Position numbers and translations under genes: made by a program
In this document: one piece after another, positions 25,376 to 34,985 of the stretch
How the letters are laid out: every line of letters begins with the position of its first letter
Numbering within the stretch: position 1 is the first letter of the stretch
Assembly (NCBI GenBank): GCA_963764805.1
Contig: CAVXUB010000001.1
Coordinates: 974,239-1,038,238 of the forward strand
Direction of reading: 5' to 3'
DNA: 64,000 nucleotides
From: CAVXUB01 sp963764805
Lineage (GTDB): Bacteria > Actinomycetota > Acidimicrobiia > Acidimicrobiales > Bog-793
The notes under the pieces: model-generated
What the model saw: only the letters and a program-made list of their open reading frames with translations
Databases searched by the model: none
What the model was told of the DNA's origin: nothing

Positions 25376-27729
25376 TCAGTGGCTACCTTGGTTGGCCGCC
25401 CAGTGCGTGGCTATCTGCGTCGCTGTCAGGGCACCGGGGTAGACGGCGACATCATCGATCTGGCCGGTGAACCAGTAGCTGTTCGGTTGGGTCGTTCCCT
25501 GGCTGTTACCGCCCCAAGGATCGAGGTTCCATCCGTTCAGGTTGTCACCACCCACTCGCCAGTAGCCGTTGTAGGACTGGGGCGTGGTGTTCGGGTTGGT
25601 CCCGATGAGCTGGTCGTCCACGTAGAGGGCCATGCCGGTGGAGGAGCTGAACGTCGCCACCACGTAGTGCCATTGCCCGTCGTTGTAGACGTCCGGGGTC
25701 TCGACCGTCTCGGTCTGGCCGTTCCACACCCCGAACACCAGCTGCCCGTCGTTCATCATGTAGATGTGGCGGTCGTAGTTGGAGCTGTAGCCGGTCTGCT
25801 GATCGCCGAACCCGATCAACTTCCCGCCCGTGTTGGTGGTCGTCTGGAACCACAGCTCGATCGAGAAGTCGGTCGGCCCGGAAACCGCATTGGCCGAGGA
25901 GATGAGACCGTCCTGCTGTCCGTTGAATCCGACCGACGTTGACGGGTCGCCGGGAATGGAGCCCGGCTCGCCCTGCTGCGTTCCCCCCTCGTAGACACCT
26001 TCGAAACCATTGCCGGAAGAATCGTACGCCTCGGTCCCCGAGGTCTCATTGAGTTGCCAGAAGAACGACGGGGTGTCGGTCTGCACCGCCTCCTGGTAGG
26101 TGCTCGTAGGCGACGTCGTCGACACCGTGACCGGTGCCGAGGCGACGGATTCCGGCGAGCTCAGCGTGCCGTCATTGGCCTGCACCCGATAGGTGTGCAC
26201 GCTTCCCGGAGCGACTGCGGTGTCACGGTAGTGGAGAACCGGGAGCGCCCACGGCCAGGATGTGGCCGTGATCGTGGCGATCGGGGTGGTCACCTTGTCG
26301 CGGAAGATCGCGTAGCTGAGGGTTCCGACGTCGGGCGAGCTGACTCCGGTGAACGTCACGGAGTCGACGCCGGCCGTGGTGCTGACAACGGTTGGTGCGG
26401 CCGGCTTGCCCGGCTTCACGGTCCCGGGCAGCGGGCCGAAGCGCGCCAGCCCCTGCTGACCCACGTTGTTCACGGTGGTGAAGTCGCCGCCGACGAACAG
26501 TTGGGTGCCGTCGGTCGCCATTATTCCGGGACCGAGCGGCTCGCTTCCGTTTGGCATGTTCGTGACGGGATTCCAATGGCCGAGGCTGCCGTCGGTCAAC
26601 GACTGGTCGAGCAGGTGGTGGAGGATCTCAGTTCCACCGCTGCTGTCCGCCTGTGGGAACCCGCCGGGTGTAAAGGCACAGTCGTGTGCGTGCGATCCCT
26701 TGTAGAGCCAGTTCCCGACCACCTCGACAGTCTGGGTGGCGCCGAGGCAGTCGTTCTGCCAGATCAAGCTCCCGTCGCTGACATTGGCTGCAAAGTCGCC
26801 GTCGAAGCATCCGCCGCCAGTGCCCTCTGCCGCGATGTAGGCCGTGGTCCCGGAGATGATTATGTCCTTGACCTCGGACATGCAGCCCGGGTAGTTCGGC
26901 ACGATCGTCGCCGCCCACGCGTCACTCGCACCCGTGGTCGGATCAACTGAAGCGATGGACTGCTGGGTTACGCCATTGATCTGCGTGAAGTAGCCGCCGA
27001 CCAGGACTACCGAGTCGTCTGGCGCAACGACCACCGAGGTCGCCACGCCATTCACGATCGGGTTCCAAGGGCAGCAGGTTGCCGTTGTTGTCGACGGCCC
27101 CCAAATACTTGTGGACTACGCCCCCGACCTTCCCGAAGGCGCCGGCAAGGTAGATCGCCGTGCCGTCAGGGGATGTGGCGATGCGCAACACCTGGCCGGT
27201 GGCCTTGGGGTTCCAAGATGTCAGCGTACCGGTCGAGATGTTGAAGGCGGCCGCGTACGCCCGATACACGCCGTTGACGTGGATGAACTTCCCCCCTACG
27301 TAGAGGGTGCTGCCATCCGGGGAGACGGCTAGCGCGTTCACGATCCCATCCAATGTCGGGTCGAACGACAGAAGCGCGCCCGTGTTGGCATTGAAGGCGG
27401 CCAGATAAGTACGTGGGTTCTCGCCTGTCCCGGATAGCAGCACCAGGCGGGCGGACGGAAGTGAAGGACCCGCCCACGTACTCGACTCCGTTCGACACCG
27501 CCAGCGCCCAGACGGTGTTGTTCGTCTGCCACGATGGCGATGATGTCGAGCTGAGATTGGGGATGGTGTCTCCGCCCTTGGCAGCCTTCAGCGAGGCAGT
27601 GACTGCTGCCCGGGCGGGTGGTGAGCTCTTCGCGGCAGAGGCGCCGGGTATCGCCGACGCCACTGTCAATGACGCAGCGCCGAGGGCAACTGCAACTGTG
27701 AGCCATGAGTACTGCAGCGCCTTCTGCAC
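25376..27729 (-). pseudogene. Secreted propeller/Fn3/LamG protein with two frameshifts
   Basis: Reconstructed about 784 aa. GTG 27729 follows an AAGGAGG ribosome site; a signal peptide (WLTVAVALGAASLTVASAIPGASA) follows. Then come delta-60-type propeller repeats (YVGGSFTSV, LYVGGKFIHVNGV, IYLAGAFGKVGGV, VLVGGYFTQINGV, LFVGGDFTTVNNV), an Fn3-like module (about 380-470) and a C-terminal LamG/concanavalin-like domain (FSIELWFQT, WHYVVATFSSSTGMALYVDD, GQIDDVAVYPGALT). An extra base near 27435 (after SVRPPGAA) and another near 27067 (CCCTTGG for CCCTGG) break the frame. Both lesions are single bases in well conserved stretches, so sequencing error is likely. Surface glycan binding is a reasonable guess. 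Confidence 0.8.
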
Positions 27730-28448
27730 TGGCACCTCCTTCTTTCGGCCCCGATTGTGACGCACGAACTCTCCGCCGTACAAGGGACGAAACAAAGTTT
27801 TGTGACAATCTTGCAAAAGCCGACTACACTACGCGGCCCCTCGGCCACGCACCGTCGAGATTGGCCCGGCGAGCGTGGTGAAACGCCTCTTTCCTTGCGC
27901 CAGCGAGCCCCAAGAGCGAGACATCCACACCCGGGCATGGGCGCCAGGAACGACGAGTGGATCGAAGACGGCTGGCTGCTCGCGCTGTCGATCCTTCTCA
28001 TCGCTGACTGTCCTGTTGGTCGGGCGCCGCGCGGCCCAGGCGGCTGGGCGATCAGGCACCTGGCGACGGTCTCCGACCAGGTGAACCCGATGGCCGTGTA
28101 GTGGGCTCTGCGGCGACGGTCAGCAGTACCGTGGGGTGCGGCGCGTGACACACGGTCCGCTCGAGGGCCTCCAGCCAGTCCCTCGCCCTCGCTTCCTCAC
28201 TCCACGCGTCGGGGAGATCACCGTGCTAGGTCACGCGGGCAGTCACCGGCGCAACTCCATCCCGTGACGGAGGCTGCGTCGAGCCGTACCGCTGGCTCTC
28301 TGTACCACCCACCGGGCCTTCTGCCGCCCCGACGCAAGTCGTCGCCGTCGCAACAAGACTCATCAGGTTTGGCGCGGTCGCGAGCAACCTTTCCGTCCGC
28401 CGGAGCCTTAGACATGGTGATGAGTTCCTCCGGCAAGGACGACCGTGC
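27730..28448. other. Intergenic region, no convincing gene
   Basis: About 720 nt between the LamG gene and the sigma factor gene. An AT-richer stretch at about 27775-27830 (contains GTTTTGTGACAATCTTGC) probably holds the LamG promoter. Short open frames on both strands have no family features and arginine/proline-rich composition. I see no RNA gene. Confidence 0.4.
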
Positions 28449-29000
28449 GTGAGTCGCCGAGAGCAGTCCCGAGATGACTTCGACAGGTTCGTGGCGGCGT
28501 CCGCCAAGGATCTGCTGCGAACGGCTTACCTAGTCGTCTGGGACCGAAGGCTCGCCGAAGACCTCGTCCAGGAATGCTTCTTCGAGATCGCTCGTCGCTG
28601 GCCACGCGTGCGCTCGATGGAGCATCCGGTCGCCTATTCCAGGCGCATACTGGTCAACAAGGCACTCCGCGGTGCCGGACGACGCAGCCGGCACCGTTCT
28701 GAGCTTGACGACCTCGGTCGCCTGCCAGCAGCGGACCTCCGCGACGCCACGGCCGAACGGGATCTGGAGCTGGCCGGCACCAAATCTGACCTGGTCGATG
28801 CCCTCCGGAACCTGGCGCCGATGCAACGCGCAGTCCTCGTGCTGCGCTACTTCGTCGACCTCTCCGAGGCGCAGACAGCCGAGACCCTCGGCTGCACAGT
28901 CGGCACCGTCAAAAGCACCAACACCCGCGGACTGGACCGGCTCCGGCGGATGCCGGCGATGGTCCCGTACCGAGCACATACAGAACGGAGCATCGGATGA
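28449..29000 (+). CDS. ECF RNA polymerase sigma factor (SigE-like group)
   Basis: 183 aa. Sigma-2 region: DDFDRFVAASAKDLLRTAYLVVWDRRLAEDLVQECFFEIARRW; sigma-4 region: LRNLAPMQRAVLVLRYFVDLSEAQTAETLGCTVGTVKSTNTRGLDRLRR. This matches the actinobacterial SigE/SigL-type ECF group, in which the sigma gene is followed by a membrane regulator. GTG 28449 with AAGGACG upstream. Its stop overlaps the start of the next gene (ATGA at 28997-29000), pointing to translational coupling with a cognate regulator. Confidence 0.9.
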   Translation: MSRREQSRDDFDRFVAASAKDLLRTAYLVVWDRRLAEDLVQECFFEIARRWPRVRSMEHPVAYSRRILVNKALRGAGRRSRHRSELDDLGRLPAADLRDATAERDLELAGTKSDLVDALRNLAPMQRAVLVLRYFVDLSEAQTAETLGCTVGTVKSTNTRGLDRLRRMPAMVPYRAHTERSIG

Positions 29001-29770
29001 TGGACTCAGCAATCGAGAGCCGCTTGGCGGAGGTATTCGCCGCCGCCGCCAGCACGATCCCGACGAGTGCGAGCGAAAGGCTCGCCCACATCGACTATCG
29101 CCCACGCCGGCCCAGGATCTCCCGCGGGCTCCTCGGGGCTGCGGGAGGTGTTGTCGGCGGGGCGACAGCGATCACGGCCGCCCTGCTGGTCACGAGTTCC
29201 ACGCCGGCCTTCGCAGGCTGGACCTCTACGCCAGCCAAAGCGACGCGGGCGCAGCTGGCCGACGCCAACTCGACCTGTGCTCCAGAGCTTTCCGCCCTGG
29301 CGCCGCCCGATGACGGTTGGGCAGCTGTGACGACCGATGTTCGTGGTCCGTATACCCTCGTCGTGTACGAGGACTCGAGCCAGGACTACGCCACCTGCTT
29401 CTCGGGCTCCTTCGTGCTCGGGCAGGCCACCTTGATCAGCGGTCCTTCGGCGGGCCAGTCCCTATCGGCTGCAGCGAACTTCGGGCCGCAGCCGACGTTC
29501 GTGGCCAACACGCAGAACCTCAACGACCCGGCGGGGCTCGAGACATTCACGAGCGACCTGTACACAACGACCAGCCACGAGAATTACACGGTGGTCAACG
29601 GCCAAGTCGCCTCAGGCGTGACTTCCGTCACTTTGAATCTGAACAACGGACAAATTGTGGGCACCACGCTCGGCGGCGGGTGGCTGGTCGCGTGGTGGCC
29701 CGGTAGTGCGAGCGCCGCTTCGGCGACGGTGACGACACCTAGCGGAACGTCAACCGTGCCGCTGAACTAG
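28997..29770 (+). CDS. Membrane partner of the ECF sigma factor (putative anti-sigma)
   Basis: 257 aa. Short cytoplasmic N-terminus of about 45 residues, one membrane segment (about 44-70: LLGAAGGVVGGATAITAALLVTSS), then an extracytoplasmic domain of about 185 residues with two cysteines (STCAPELSALAPPDDGW, YATCFSGSF). The N-terminal part (SRLAEVFAAAASTIPTSASERL) is where an anti-sigma domain would bind. No zinc-binding anti-sigma motif (HxxxCxxC) is present. Role inferred from the 4-nt overlap with the sigma gene. Confidence 0.65.
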   Translation: MMDSAIESRLAEVFAAAASTIPTSASERLAHIDYRPRRPRISRGLLGAAGGVVGGATAITAALLVTSSTPAFAGWTSTPAKATRAQLADANSTCAPELSALAPPDDGWAAVTTDVRGPYTLVVYEDSSQDYATCFSGSFVLGQATLISGPSAGQSLSAAANFGPQPTFVANTQNLNDPAGLETFTSDLYTTTSHENYTVVNGQVASGVTSVTLNLNNGQIVGTTLGGGWLVAWWPGSASAASATVTTPSGTSTVPLN

Positions 29771-29846
29771 GCGATCCACAGTCTCCGGCCAGGTAGCGCC
29801 TCGTCCGAGAGCGGCACAAGCACGCCCCTCTTGGTCTGTGAACCAA

Positions 29847-30149
29847 TCATGGGCTACGGCTGGGGCCCGAGGCGCTGAACCCAACAGTCTCGGCGGATGG
29901 CTTCTCGGGGTCTAGTGCTGGCCCGTCGTGAAAAGCGTCGGCTCCGGCACCTTCAAGCACGGTGGCGTCGCCTCTCGGCGACCGTTGGGGGACGACGATC
30001 TGGACAAGCCACCCGCCTCTGTGTCCCGGCTTCCATCCGGCCGCGGCGAGCTCGGCGAGCTGTGTGGGCGACGCCTTCTGCGAGGGCGCGGGCTGCGACA
30101 CGCCCTTGGGCGGCAACATACCGACGTCGGGGAGCAGTGGTCCAAGCAC
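29847..30149 (-). CDS. Possible small protein in intergenic region
   Basis: 100 codons, opening VLGPLLPDVGMLPP and containing TQLAELAAAGWKPGHRGGWLVQIVVPQR. The frame continues upstream with a hydrophobic run (ALIVLGPLLP), as if part of a membrane-anchored protein, but no good start is seen there. No family recognised. The rest of 29771-30244 holds nothing clear. Confidence 0.2.
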   Translation of the reverse strand: MLGPLLPDVGMLPPKGVSQPAPSQKASPTQLAELAAAGWKPGHRGGWLVQIVVPQRSPRGDATVLEGAGADAFHDGPALDPEKPSAETVGFSASGPSRSP

Positions 30150-30244
30150 GATAAGCGCACTCGCGAACCACGCAACCTCGCATGCAATTGAACGGCTCGA
30201 GTCGCCTGGCGTTGGTTCGGCCGTAACGCCGCGCAGCTATCTCC

Positions 30245-30250
30245 TACGCT
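30245..30250 (+). promoter_or_regulatory. -10 box of leaderless cyclase/NB-ARC gene
   Basis: TACGCT with 6 nt to the ATC codon at 30257, exactly where conservation begins. Supports initiation at that codon. Confidence 0.45.
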
Positions 30251-30256
30251 CTTTCC

Positions 30257-33049
30257 ATCGAGACGCTGACGTTCCTCTTCACCGACATCGAGGGATCGAC
30301 AACGCTCCTCCGCCGTCTCGGCGGCGCTGTCTACTCGCAGATCCTGGTTGAGCATCACAGGCTCGTCCGCGCCAGCTTGGAGGCTCATTGCGGAATAGAA
30401 CAGGGGACGCAGGGCGATTCGTTCTTCGCCGTCTTTACCTCACCAAGCGCCTGTGTGGCAGCGGTCCTCGAAATGCAGCGGGCGCTGGCCGGCCACGAAT
30501 GGCCCGGCGGAGAACCGCTTCGGGTCCGCATGGGAATCCACACCGGCGAGGCGTCAGAGACCTCCACGGGCCTCGTCGGTTTCGAAGTCCACCGGGCGGC
30601 CCGGATCGCTGCCGTCGCACACGGAAGTCAGGTCTTGCTTTCCTCGGCAGCCGCAGCGCTCGTGAAAGACTCGTCGGCCGCCGGGCTCGAACTCATGGAG
30701 CTCGGCGCCCACCGGCTGAAGGACCTCGGGCGACCCGAAGTGCTCTTCCAGCTGGTCGCCACGGGACTGAGGACCGATTTCCCTCCGCTTCGCTCGCTCG
30801 ATGACCCCGAGCTCCCTAACAACCTGCCTGTCTCTCTCAGTCCATTTGTCGGGCGTGCCGCCGAGCTGGCCGAGCTTCGTGCCCGAGTCTCCGGCTCGAG
30901 GTTCGTAACTCTCACGGGCGCAGGCGGCTCAGGCAAGACCCGCCTCGCCCTCCAACTCGGCGCGGAACTGCTCGACGGAGCCGGCGAGGGCGTCTGGTTC
31001 GTTGACCTGGCACCGATCAGCGACCCCGACCTCGTGCCGATGGCCGTCATCGACGCCCTCCAGCTTTGCCAGGTGTCGGACGGCTCGCCTCTCGACTCGT
31101 TGCTCAGGATCCTTCGGGATCAGCATCTCCTCATCGTGCTCGACAGCTGCGAGCATGTCATCGACTCCGTCGCCAAACTCGCCGACCTGATCGGCCGGAG
31201 CTGCCCGAAGGTCCGCCTCATCGCTACGTCTCGTGAGCCGCTCGGCGTCGCCGGCGAGGAGGTTTACCGGGTCCGGTCCCTGTCGCTGCCCGCCGCAGAG
31301 GTGGATGGCGTCAACGACCTTGAGGGATCTGACGCTGTCGAGCTCTTCATGGTGAGAGTTCAAGCCCTTGACTCGACCTTTACCCTCGACGACTCGGCGG
31401 CCCCGCTCGTCGCTTCCCTGTGCCGTCGGCTCGACGGCATCCCGCTCGCCATCGAGCTCGCTGCTTCGAGATTGTCGTCAATGTCGCTGGAGGACCTCCA
31501 CAGTCGCCTCGACCAGCGGTTCCACCTGCTCACCGGTGGAAGTCGCCACGCGCTCTCTCGCCAGCAGAGCCTCGCAGCCACGGTCGGCTGGTCCTACGAC
31601 TTGCTCACCGAGCCCGAGCGCCACGTGCTCCGCCGGCTCTCGATCTTCGTCGGCGGCTTCGACCTTGCCGCCGCAGAGGCGGTCTGTGCGACGGGCGACA
31701 TCGGGACGTTCGACGTCGCCGCGTTGTTGACCTCCCTCGTCAACAAGAGCCTGGTGGTTGCGGAACGCTCGTCCGCGTCGTTGCGCTACCGGCTCCTCGA
31801 CACGATCCGTCAGTACGCGGTCGACCATCTGATCGAAGTAGGCGGCGAGGCTGAAGCGCCGGAGGCGAGACGCCTGCACGCCGAGTACTACCTCCATCTC
31901 TGCGAAGAGGCGGCGCCCGAACTCGCCGGCCTTGACCAAGTCCGGTGGCTGAAACGGCTCGACCTCGAGTGGGACAACATCCAGGCCGCACTCAACACGT
32001 TCGGATCCGACCCCGGGCGGAACGACGAAGTCCTCCGACTGGGGGTGTCCCTGGCGGACTTCGTGACGAGCCGGCTGCACCGGTTCCCGATCGCTTTCCT
32101 CCGCGCAGCGCTCCTGCGCGATGACGGGGTGCGAGCCCAGCTCAGGGTCCGAGCCCTGCTGGCTCTGGCCACCATGATCGACGTGACGACCGCGGATACG
32201 GACGGGCCGCGACCGGAGGAGACTGCGCGCGACCTGTGTAGCGCGGCGCTCGGGCTGGCGCGGGAGCTGGACGAAGCAGCCCTTCAGGTCGAGACGCTCG
32301 TGCGGCTCTCGTCCATCTTGACGCGGCTCGAGGAACGGGAGCTGGCGCTCTCGCACGCGCAGGGCGCGCTCGAGATGGCCCGGCAGACAGGTGACCCGCG
32401 GCTCGTCGGCCGCGCGTTGTGGGCGGTGGCGCTCGCACAGCCCTCGCCGGCGGAGGGTCAGGCATTCTGCCTCGAGGCGCTCGTCAACAGCCGTCAAGCC
32501 GGAGACCTGTTCTACGTGTGCAGCGCGTCGGCCCGGCTCTCGTGGACCAATCCCAACCAAGGCACCGACCTCGAGTGGATCCGCCAGGTGATGGCCCACG
32601 GCGAGGAGGCGATCGAGCTGGCCGAGGAACTTAGTTCCTCGTTCCACTTAGGCATCCTTTGGTCTAACCAGTCCATCTACTGCTGCCTGGCCGGCGAGAT
32701 CGACGAGGCGGAGCGGTACAGTCGCCGTGCCGCTCTTGCGTCCCGCCGGCTCGGTCGCCCTCTGAACGTGTGGAACGTCTTCGTCCTTGCTTGCTGCGCG
32801 ACCAGCAAAGGGGACTTCGTCCGGGGTGCACAGTTGACCGGTGCCCACGACGCCATCGATGCCCGCCTGTCGGAGAGCGCGAGAGGTTATTGGAGTCCTC
32901 CGGAGGTCGCGATCCGCGACCGGAACCGTTCGCAGATCGTTGAGGCGCTCGGGCAAGAGGAATTCGAGCGAGCGGGTGCCGTCGGACGAGCGCTCACGTT
33001 GGACCAAGTATGCGACCTCGCTCTTCGCAGAGTCCAACCCTTCCCATAA
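30257..33049 (+). CDS. Adenylate/guanylate cyclase-domain + NB-ARC ATPase + TPR regulator
   Basis: About 930 aa. Class III cyclase domain (residues 1-165): ETLTFLFTDIEGSTTLLRRLG (metal Asp), GDSFFAVFTSP, MGIHTGEA, VHRAARIA. Then an NB-ARC/AAA ATPase (about 190-440): Walker A LTGAGGSGKTRLAL, Walker B LLIVLDSCEHV, sensor LIATSREPLGV, and GIPLAIELAA. A winged-helix-like section (WSYDLLTEPERHVLRRLSIFVGGF) and TPR-like helices fill the rest; there is no C-terminal LuxR HTH. The frame has no ATG, GTG or TTG before the cyclase motif: the position of the family's usual initial Met (METLTFLFTDIEGST) is ATC. A TTG at 30377 would cut the cyclase domain. Either ATC is used or the base is wrong. Confidence 0.8.
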   Translation: METLTFLFTDIEGSTTLLRRLGGAVYSQILVEHHRLVRASLEAHCGIEQGTQGDSFFAVFTSPSACVAAVLEMQRALAGHEWPGGEPLRVRMGIHTGEASETSTGLVGFEVHRAARIAAVAHGSQVLLSSAAAALVKDSSAAGLELMELGAHRLKDLGRPEVLFQLVATGLRTDFPPLRSLDDPELPNNLPVSLSPFVGRAAELAELRARVSGSRFVTLTGAGGSGKTRLALQLGAELLDGAGEGVWFVDLAPISDPDLVPMAVIDALQLCQVSDGSPLDSLLRILRDQHLLIVLDSCEHVIDSVAKLADLIGRSCPKVRLIATSREPLGVAGEEVYRVRSLSLPAAEVDGVNDLEGSDAVELFMVRVQALDSTFTLDDSAAPLVASLCRRLDGIPLAIELAASRLSSMSLEDLHSRLDQRFHLLTGGSRHALSRQQSLAATVGWSYDLLTEPERHVLRRLSIFVGGFDLAAAEAVCATGDIGTFDVAALLTSLVNKSLVVAERSSASLRYRLLDTIRQYAVDHLIEVGGEAEAPEARRLHAEYYLHLCEEAAPELAGLDQVRWLKRLDLEWDNIQAALNTFGSDPGRNDEVLRLGVSLADFVTSRLHRFPIAFLRAALLRDDGVRAQLRVRALLALATMIDVTTADTDGPRPEETARDLCSAALGLARELDEAALQVETLVRLSSILTRLEERELALSHAQGALEMARQTGDPRLVGRALWAVALAQPSPAEGQAFCLEALVNSRQAGDLFYVCSASARLSWTNPNQGTDLEWIRQVMAHGEEAIELAEELSSSFHLGILWSNQSIYCCLAGEIDEAERYSRRAALASRRLGRPLNVWNVFVLACCATSKGDFVRGAQLTGAHDAIDARLSESARGYWSPPEVAIRDRNRSQIVEALGQEEFERAGAVGRALTLDQVCDLALRRVQPFP

Positions 33050-33159
33050 CTGGCCGTGAATGCATCGAGCGCCGATGCCGATGACGTGCTCCTCGCACCT
33101 CGGCCAGAACCAGATTCCCTCGACGGAACCCCTGCCGACCTGACTGCTGCTGTTCCGAG

Positions 33160-33513
33160 CGTTACCGGGCACTCGTCCTGATCGCGGGTTTCGCCGGACG
33201 TCGCGAAGCCGAACTCTTCGGGCTGCGTCGTCCCGAGGTCGACCTTCTCCACCGCACCATCTCCGTTCGGCGGAAGAGACTTCGGCTGGCGTCCGGCAAG
33301 GTGATCGAGGACGACTCCGAGGCTCCCGCTGCCGGCGTCACTCGTTTCCGAACTGGATCGCCACCTTGCCAATATGCGCCCCCCGGGCGCGACGGCGACG
33401 TCTTCGTGACTTCGCAAGGCGAGACGCTCGAGCGCAGCAACTTCCGCGCCCGGGTTTGGCAGCCGGCGACGCTCATGTCGGCCTTGAAGGTCTGCGGTTC
33501 CACGTGGCGCTGA
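33160..33513 (+). pseudogene. Tyrosine recombinase (integrase) remnant
   Basis: In frame residues read RYRALVLIAGFAGRREAELFGLRRPEVDLL, the box I region of phage-type integrases with its Arg, then DGDVFVTSQGETLERSNFRARVWQPA, the usual stretch before box II. The following GLRFH segment (normally RFHDLRHT) is only seen in another frame (33488 onward), and the catalytic His-x-x-Arg and Tyr are absent. No start codon. It lies 90 nt from the 3' end of tRNA-Phe, a common integration site, and points to a lost integrative element. The rest of 33050-33602 shows no gene. Confidence 0.7.
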
Positions 33514-33602
33514 ACGGCCATTCGCGTCTTCACCGCGTCGCGCCGCGTCGGGCGAACACTCCGGCAGGGCGAATACTCCCTGTTCAGAGCCCACTTTCTG
33601 GG

Positions 33603-33675
33603 TGGTCGGGACCGGCATCGATCCGGTGACCTCGCGCTTTTCAGGCGCGCGCTCTACCAACTGAGCTACCCGACC
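33603..33675 (-). tRNA. tRNA-Phe (GAA)
   Basis: 73 nt. Acceptor GGTCGGG pairs with CCCGACC, D stem GCTC/GAGC, anticodon stem CGCGC/GCGCG with loop CTGAAAA (anticodon GAA), T stem ACCGG/CCGGT, discriminator A. The CCA end is not precisely encoded (CCCA follows). Confidence 0.95.
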
Positions 33676-33685
33676 CAGTACTGCG

Positions 33686-33760
33686 CGGACCTGACGGGAT
33701 TTGAACCCGCGACCTCCGGCTTGACAGGCCGGCGTGCACTCCAAGCTGCACCACAGGTCC
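33686..33760 (-). tRNA. tRNA-Asp (GTC)
   Basis: 75 nt. Acceptor GGACCTG pairs with CAGGTCC, discriminator G as expected for Asp, anticodon loop CTGTCAA (anticodon GTC), T stem GCGGG with CCCGT (one G-T pair). It precedes tRNA-Phe by 10 nt on the same strand, so the two are probably one transcript. Confidence 0.95.
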
Positions 33761-33896
33761 CTGGCCACCGCCCGAAACGCTGAGCGGCGAGGAGGAACCA
33801 GGCTACACGACGATGATCGGCGGTCGTTCCGGCCCTGCGGCCCTGCAGTCGCCTCCGGGCCGGCTGCCGACGTTTCGCTCCTGGTCAGCACCGTGC

Positions 33897-33902
33897 CAGA
33901 CT
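33897..33902 (+). promoter_or_regulatory. -10 box of leaderless GNAT gene
   Basis: CAGACT with 7 nt to ATG 33910. Confidence 0.4.
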
Positions 33903-33909
33903 GCCCGGC

Positions 33910-34969
33910 ATGAGGGCGGAGGACGAACAGCGGACCGTTTCGAGCCTCGAGTGGCTCGACGTCCACGACACCACGCCCCGAGGAGAGAAGGCGCTCACCG
34001 ACTGGTACTCCGTCGTCAGCGCCTCGGCCGCCTACGAGTGGCCGGACGAGGAGCCCGAGACGCTCGCTCAGACACTGCGGGAGCTTCGCAACGACGAGGG
34101 CGGTTGGCAGAATCTGGTGGTCCTGATCCGCGACGACCGGGGCCGGCCGGTTGCCGCCTTGCGGGTCGATCTGCCGACCAAGGAGAACCTGGACAGCGCC
34201 GAGCTGCGGGTGACGGTCCATCCCGACCATCGCCGCCTTGGTCACGGCACGATGCTGCTGAGGGCCGCCGAAGAGATGCTCCCAAGCGAGCAGCGGACGA
34301 TGATCTACGTCGCAGAGCGCACTTCCGACAGGGCCGAGTCCGCCGGCCGCGGTGAAGGCTTCACCGCCAAGAACGGTTACCAGCTCCAGCAGCGGATGAT
34401 CCGCCGCAAGCTCGTCGTCGCCGACAGCATGGCGTCGCTGGACGATTTGGAAACGGCTTGTCGCCGCCCACGCGGAGGAATACGGCTTCGTCCACTGGGG
34501 AGACAGGTGCCCCGACGATCTGGCGGTTGACAGGGTCGAGCTGCAGAACCGCATGTCGACAGATGCACCGCAGGGCGATCTCGAGATGGAGCCGCAGCAG
34601 TGGGACCTTGACAGGCTGCGAGCAGTGGAGGCGAAGTTCGGCGAACGGTACGCGGTCTACTGCACCGGAGCGGTCCACAGCGCCAGCGGCCAGCTCGTCG
34701 GCTTCACCCAGCTGATGCACCGGCGCCACAGCCCACGCTGGGCCTACCAGTGGGACACCCTCGTACGGTCAGAGCATCGCGGACACCGGCTGGGCGTGCT
34801 GATGAAGATCGCCAACCTGCGCCGTTTGGTGCAAGAGTCGCCGAGGACCGAGTTCGTCGCTACCTTCAACGACGAGTCGAATGTACCGATGGTGGCGGTG
34901 AATGACATGCTCGGTTTCGTGCCGGCGGGCGAGCTGCGCACCTACGGCAAGAGACTCGCTGCTCGCTGA
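33910..34969 (+). pseudogene. Two-domain GNAT acetyltransferase, one frameshift
   Basis: Reconstructed about 352 aa. First GNAT domain has LRVTVHPDHRRLGHGTMLLRAAEEM (acetyl-CoA loop HRRLGHG). After MASLDD the frame needs to lose one T of the run at 34446-34448 to continue WKRLVAAHAEEYGFVHWGDRCPDD and then the second GNAT domain (VRSEHRGHRLGVLMKIANLRRL, NVPMVAVNDMLGFVP). Such tandem GNATs resemble the MshD-like and related actinobacterial families. Without the correction the product stops at 34530 and the second half lacks a start before ATG 34553. Substrate unknown. Confidence 0.8.
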
Positions 34970-34985
34970 AGGGAGTTGGGGCGAC

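Noticed and set aside
27757..28101. Open frames in the gap before the sigma factor gene
   Set aside because: No ribosome site, no family features, and frames on both strands have shadow-like composition.
30377..30379. TTG 30377 as the start of the cyclase/NB-ARC gene
   Set aside because: It would remove the metal-binding FTDIEGST motif, which is intact in frame upstream.
33910..34530. First GNAT half as a complete single-domain gene
   Set aside because: Its last 30 residues are arginine-rich junk, and removing one T joins it to the second GNAT domain in conserved order.
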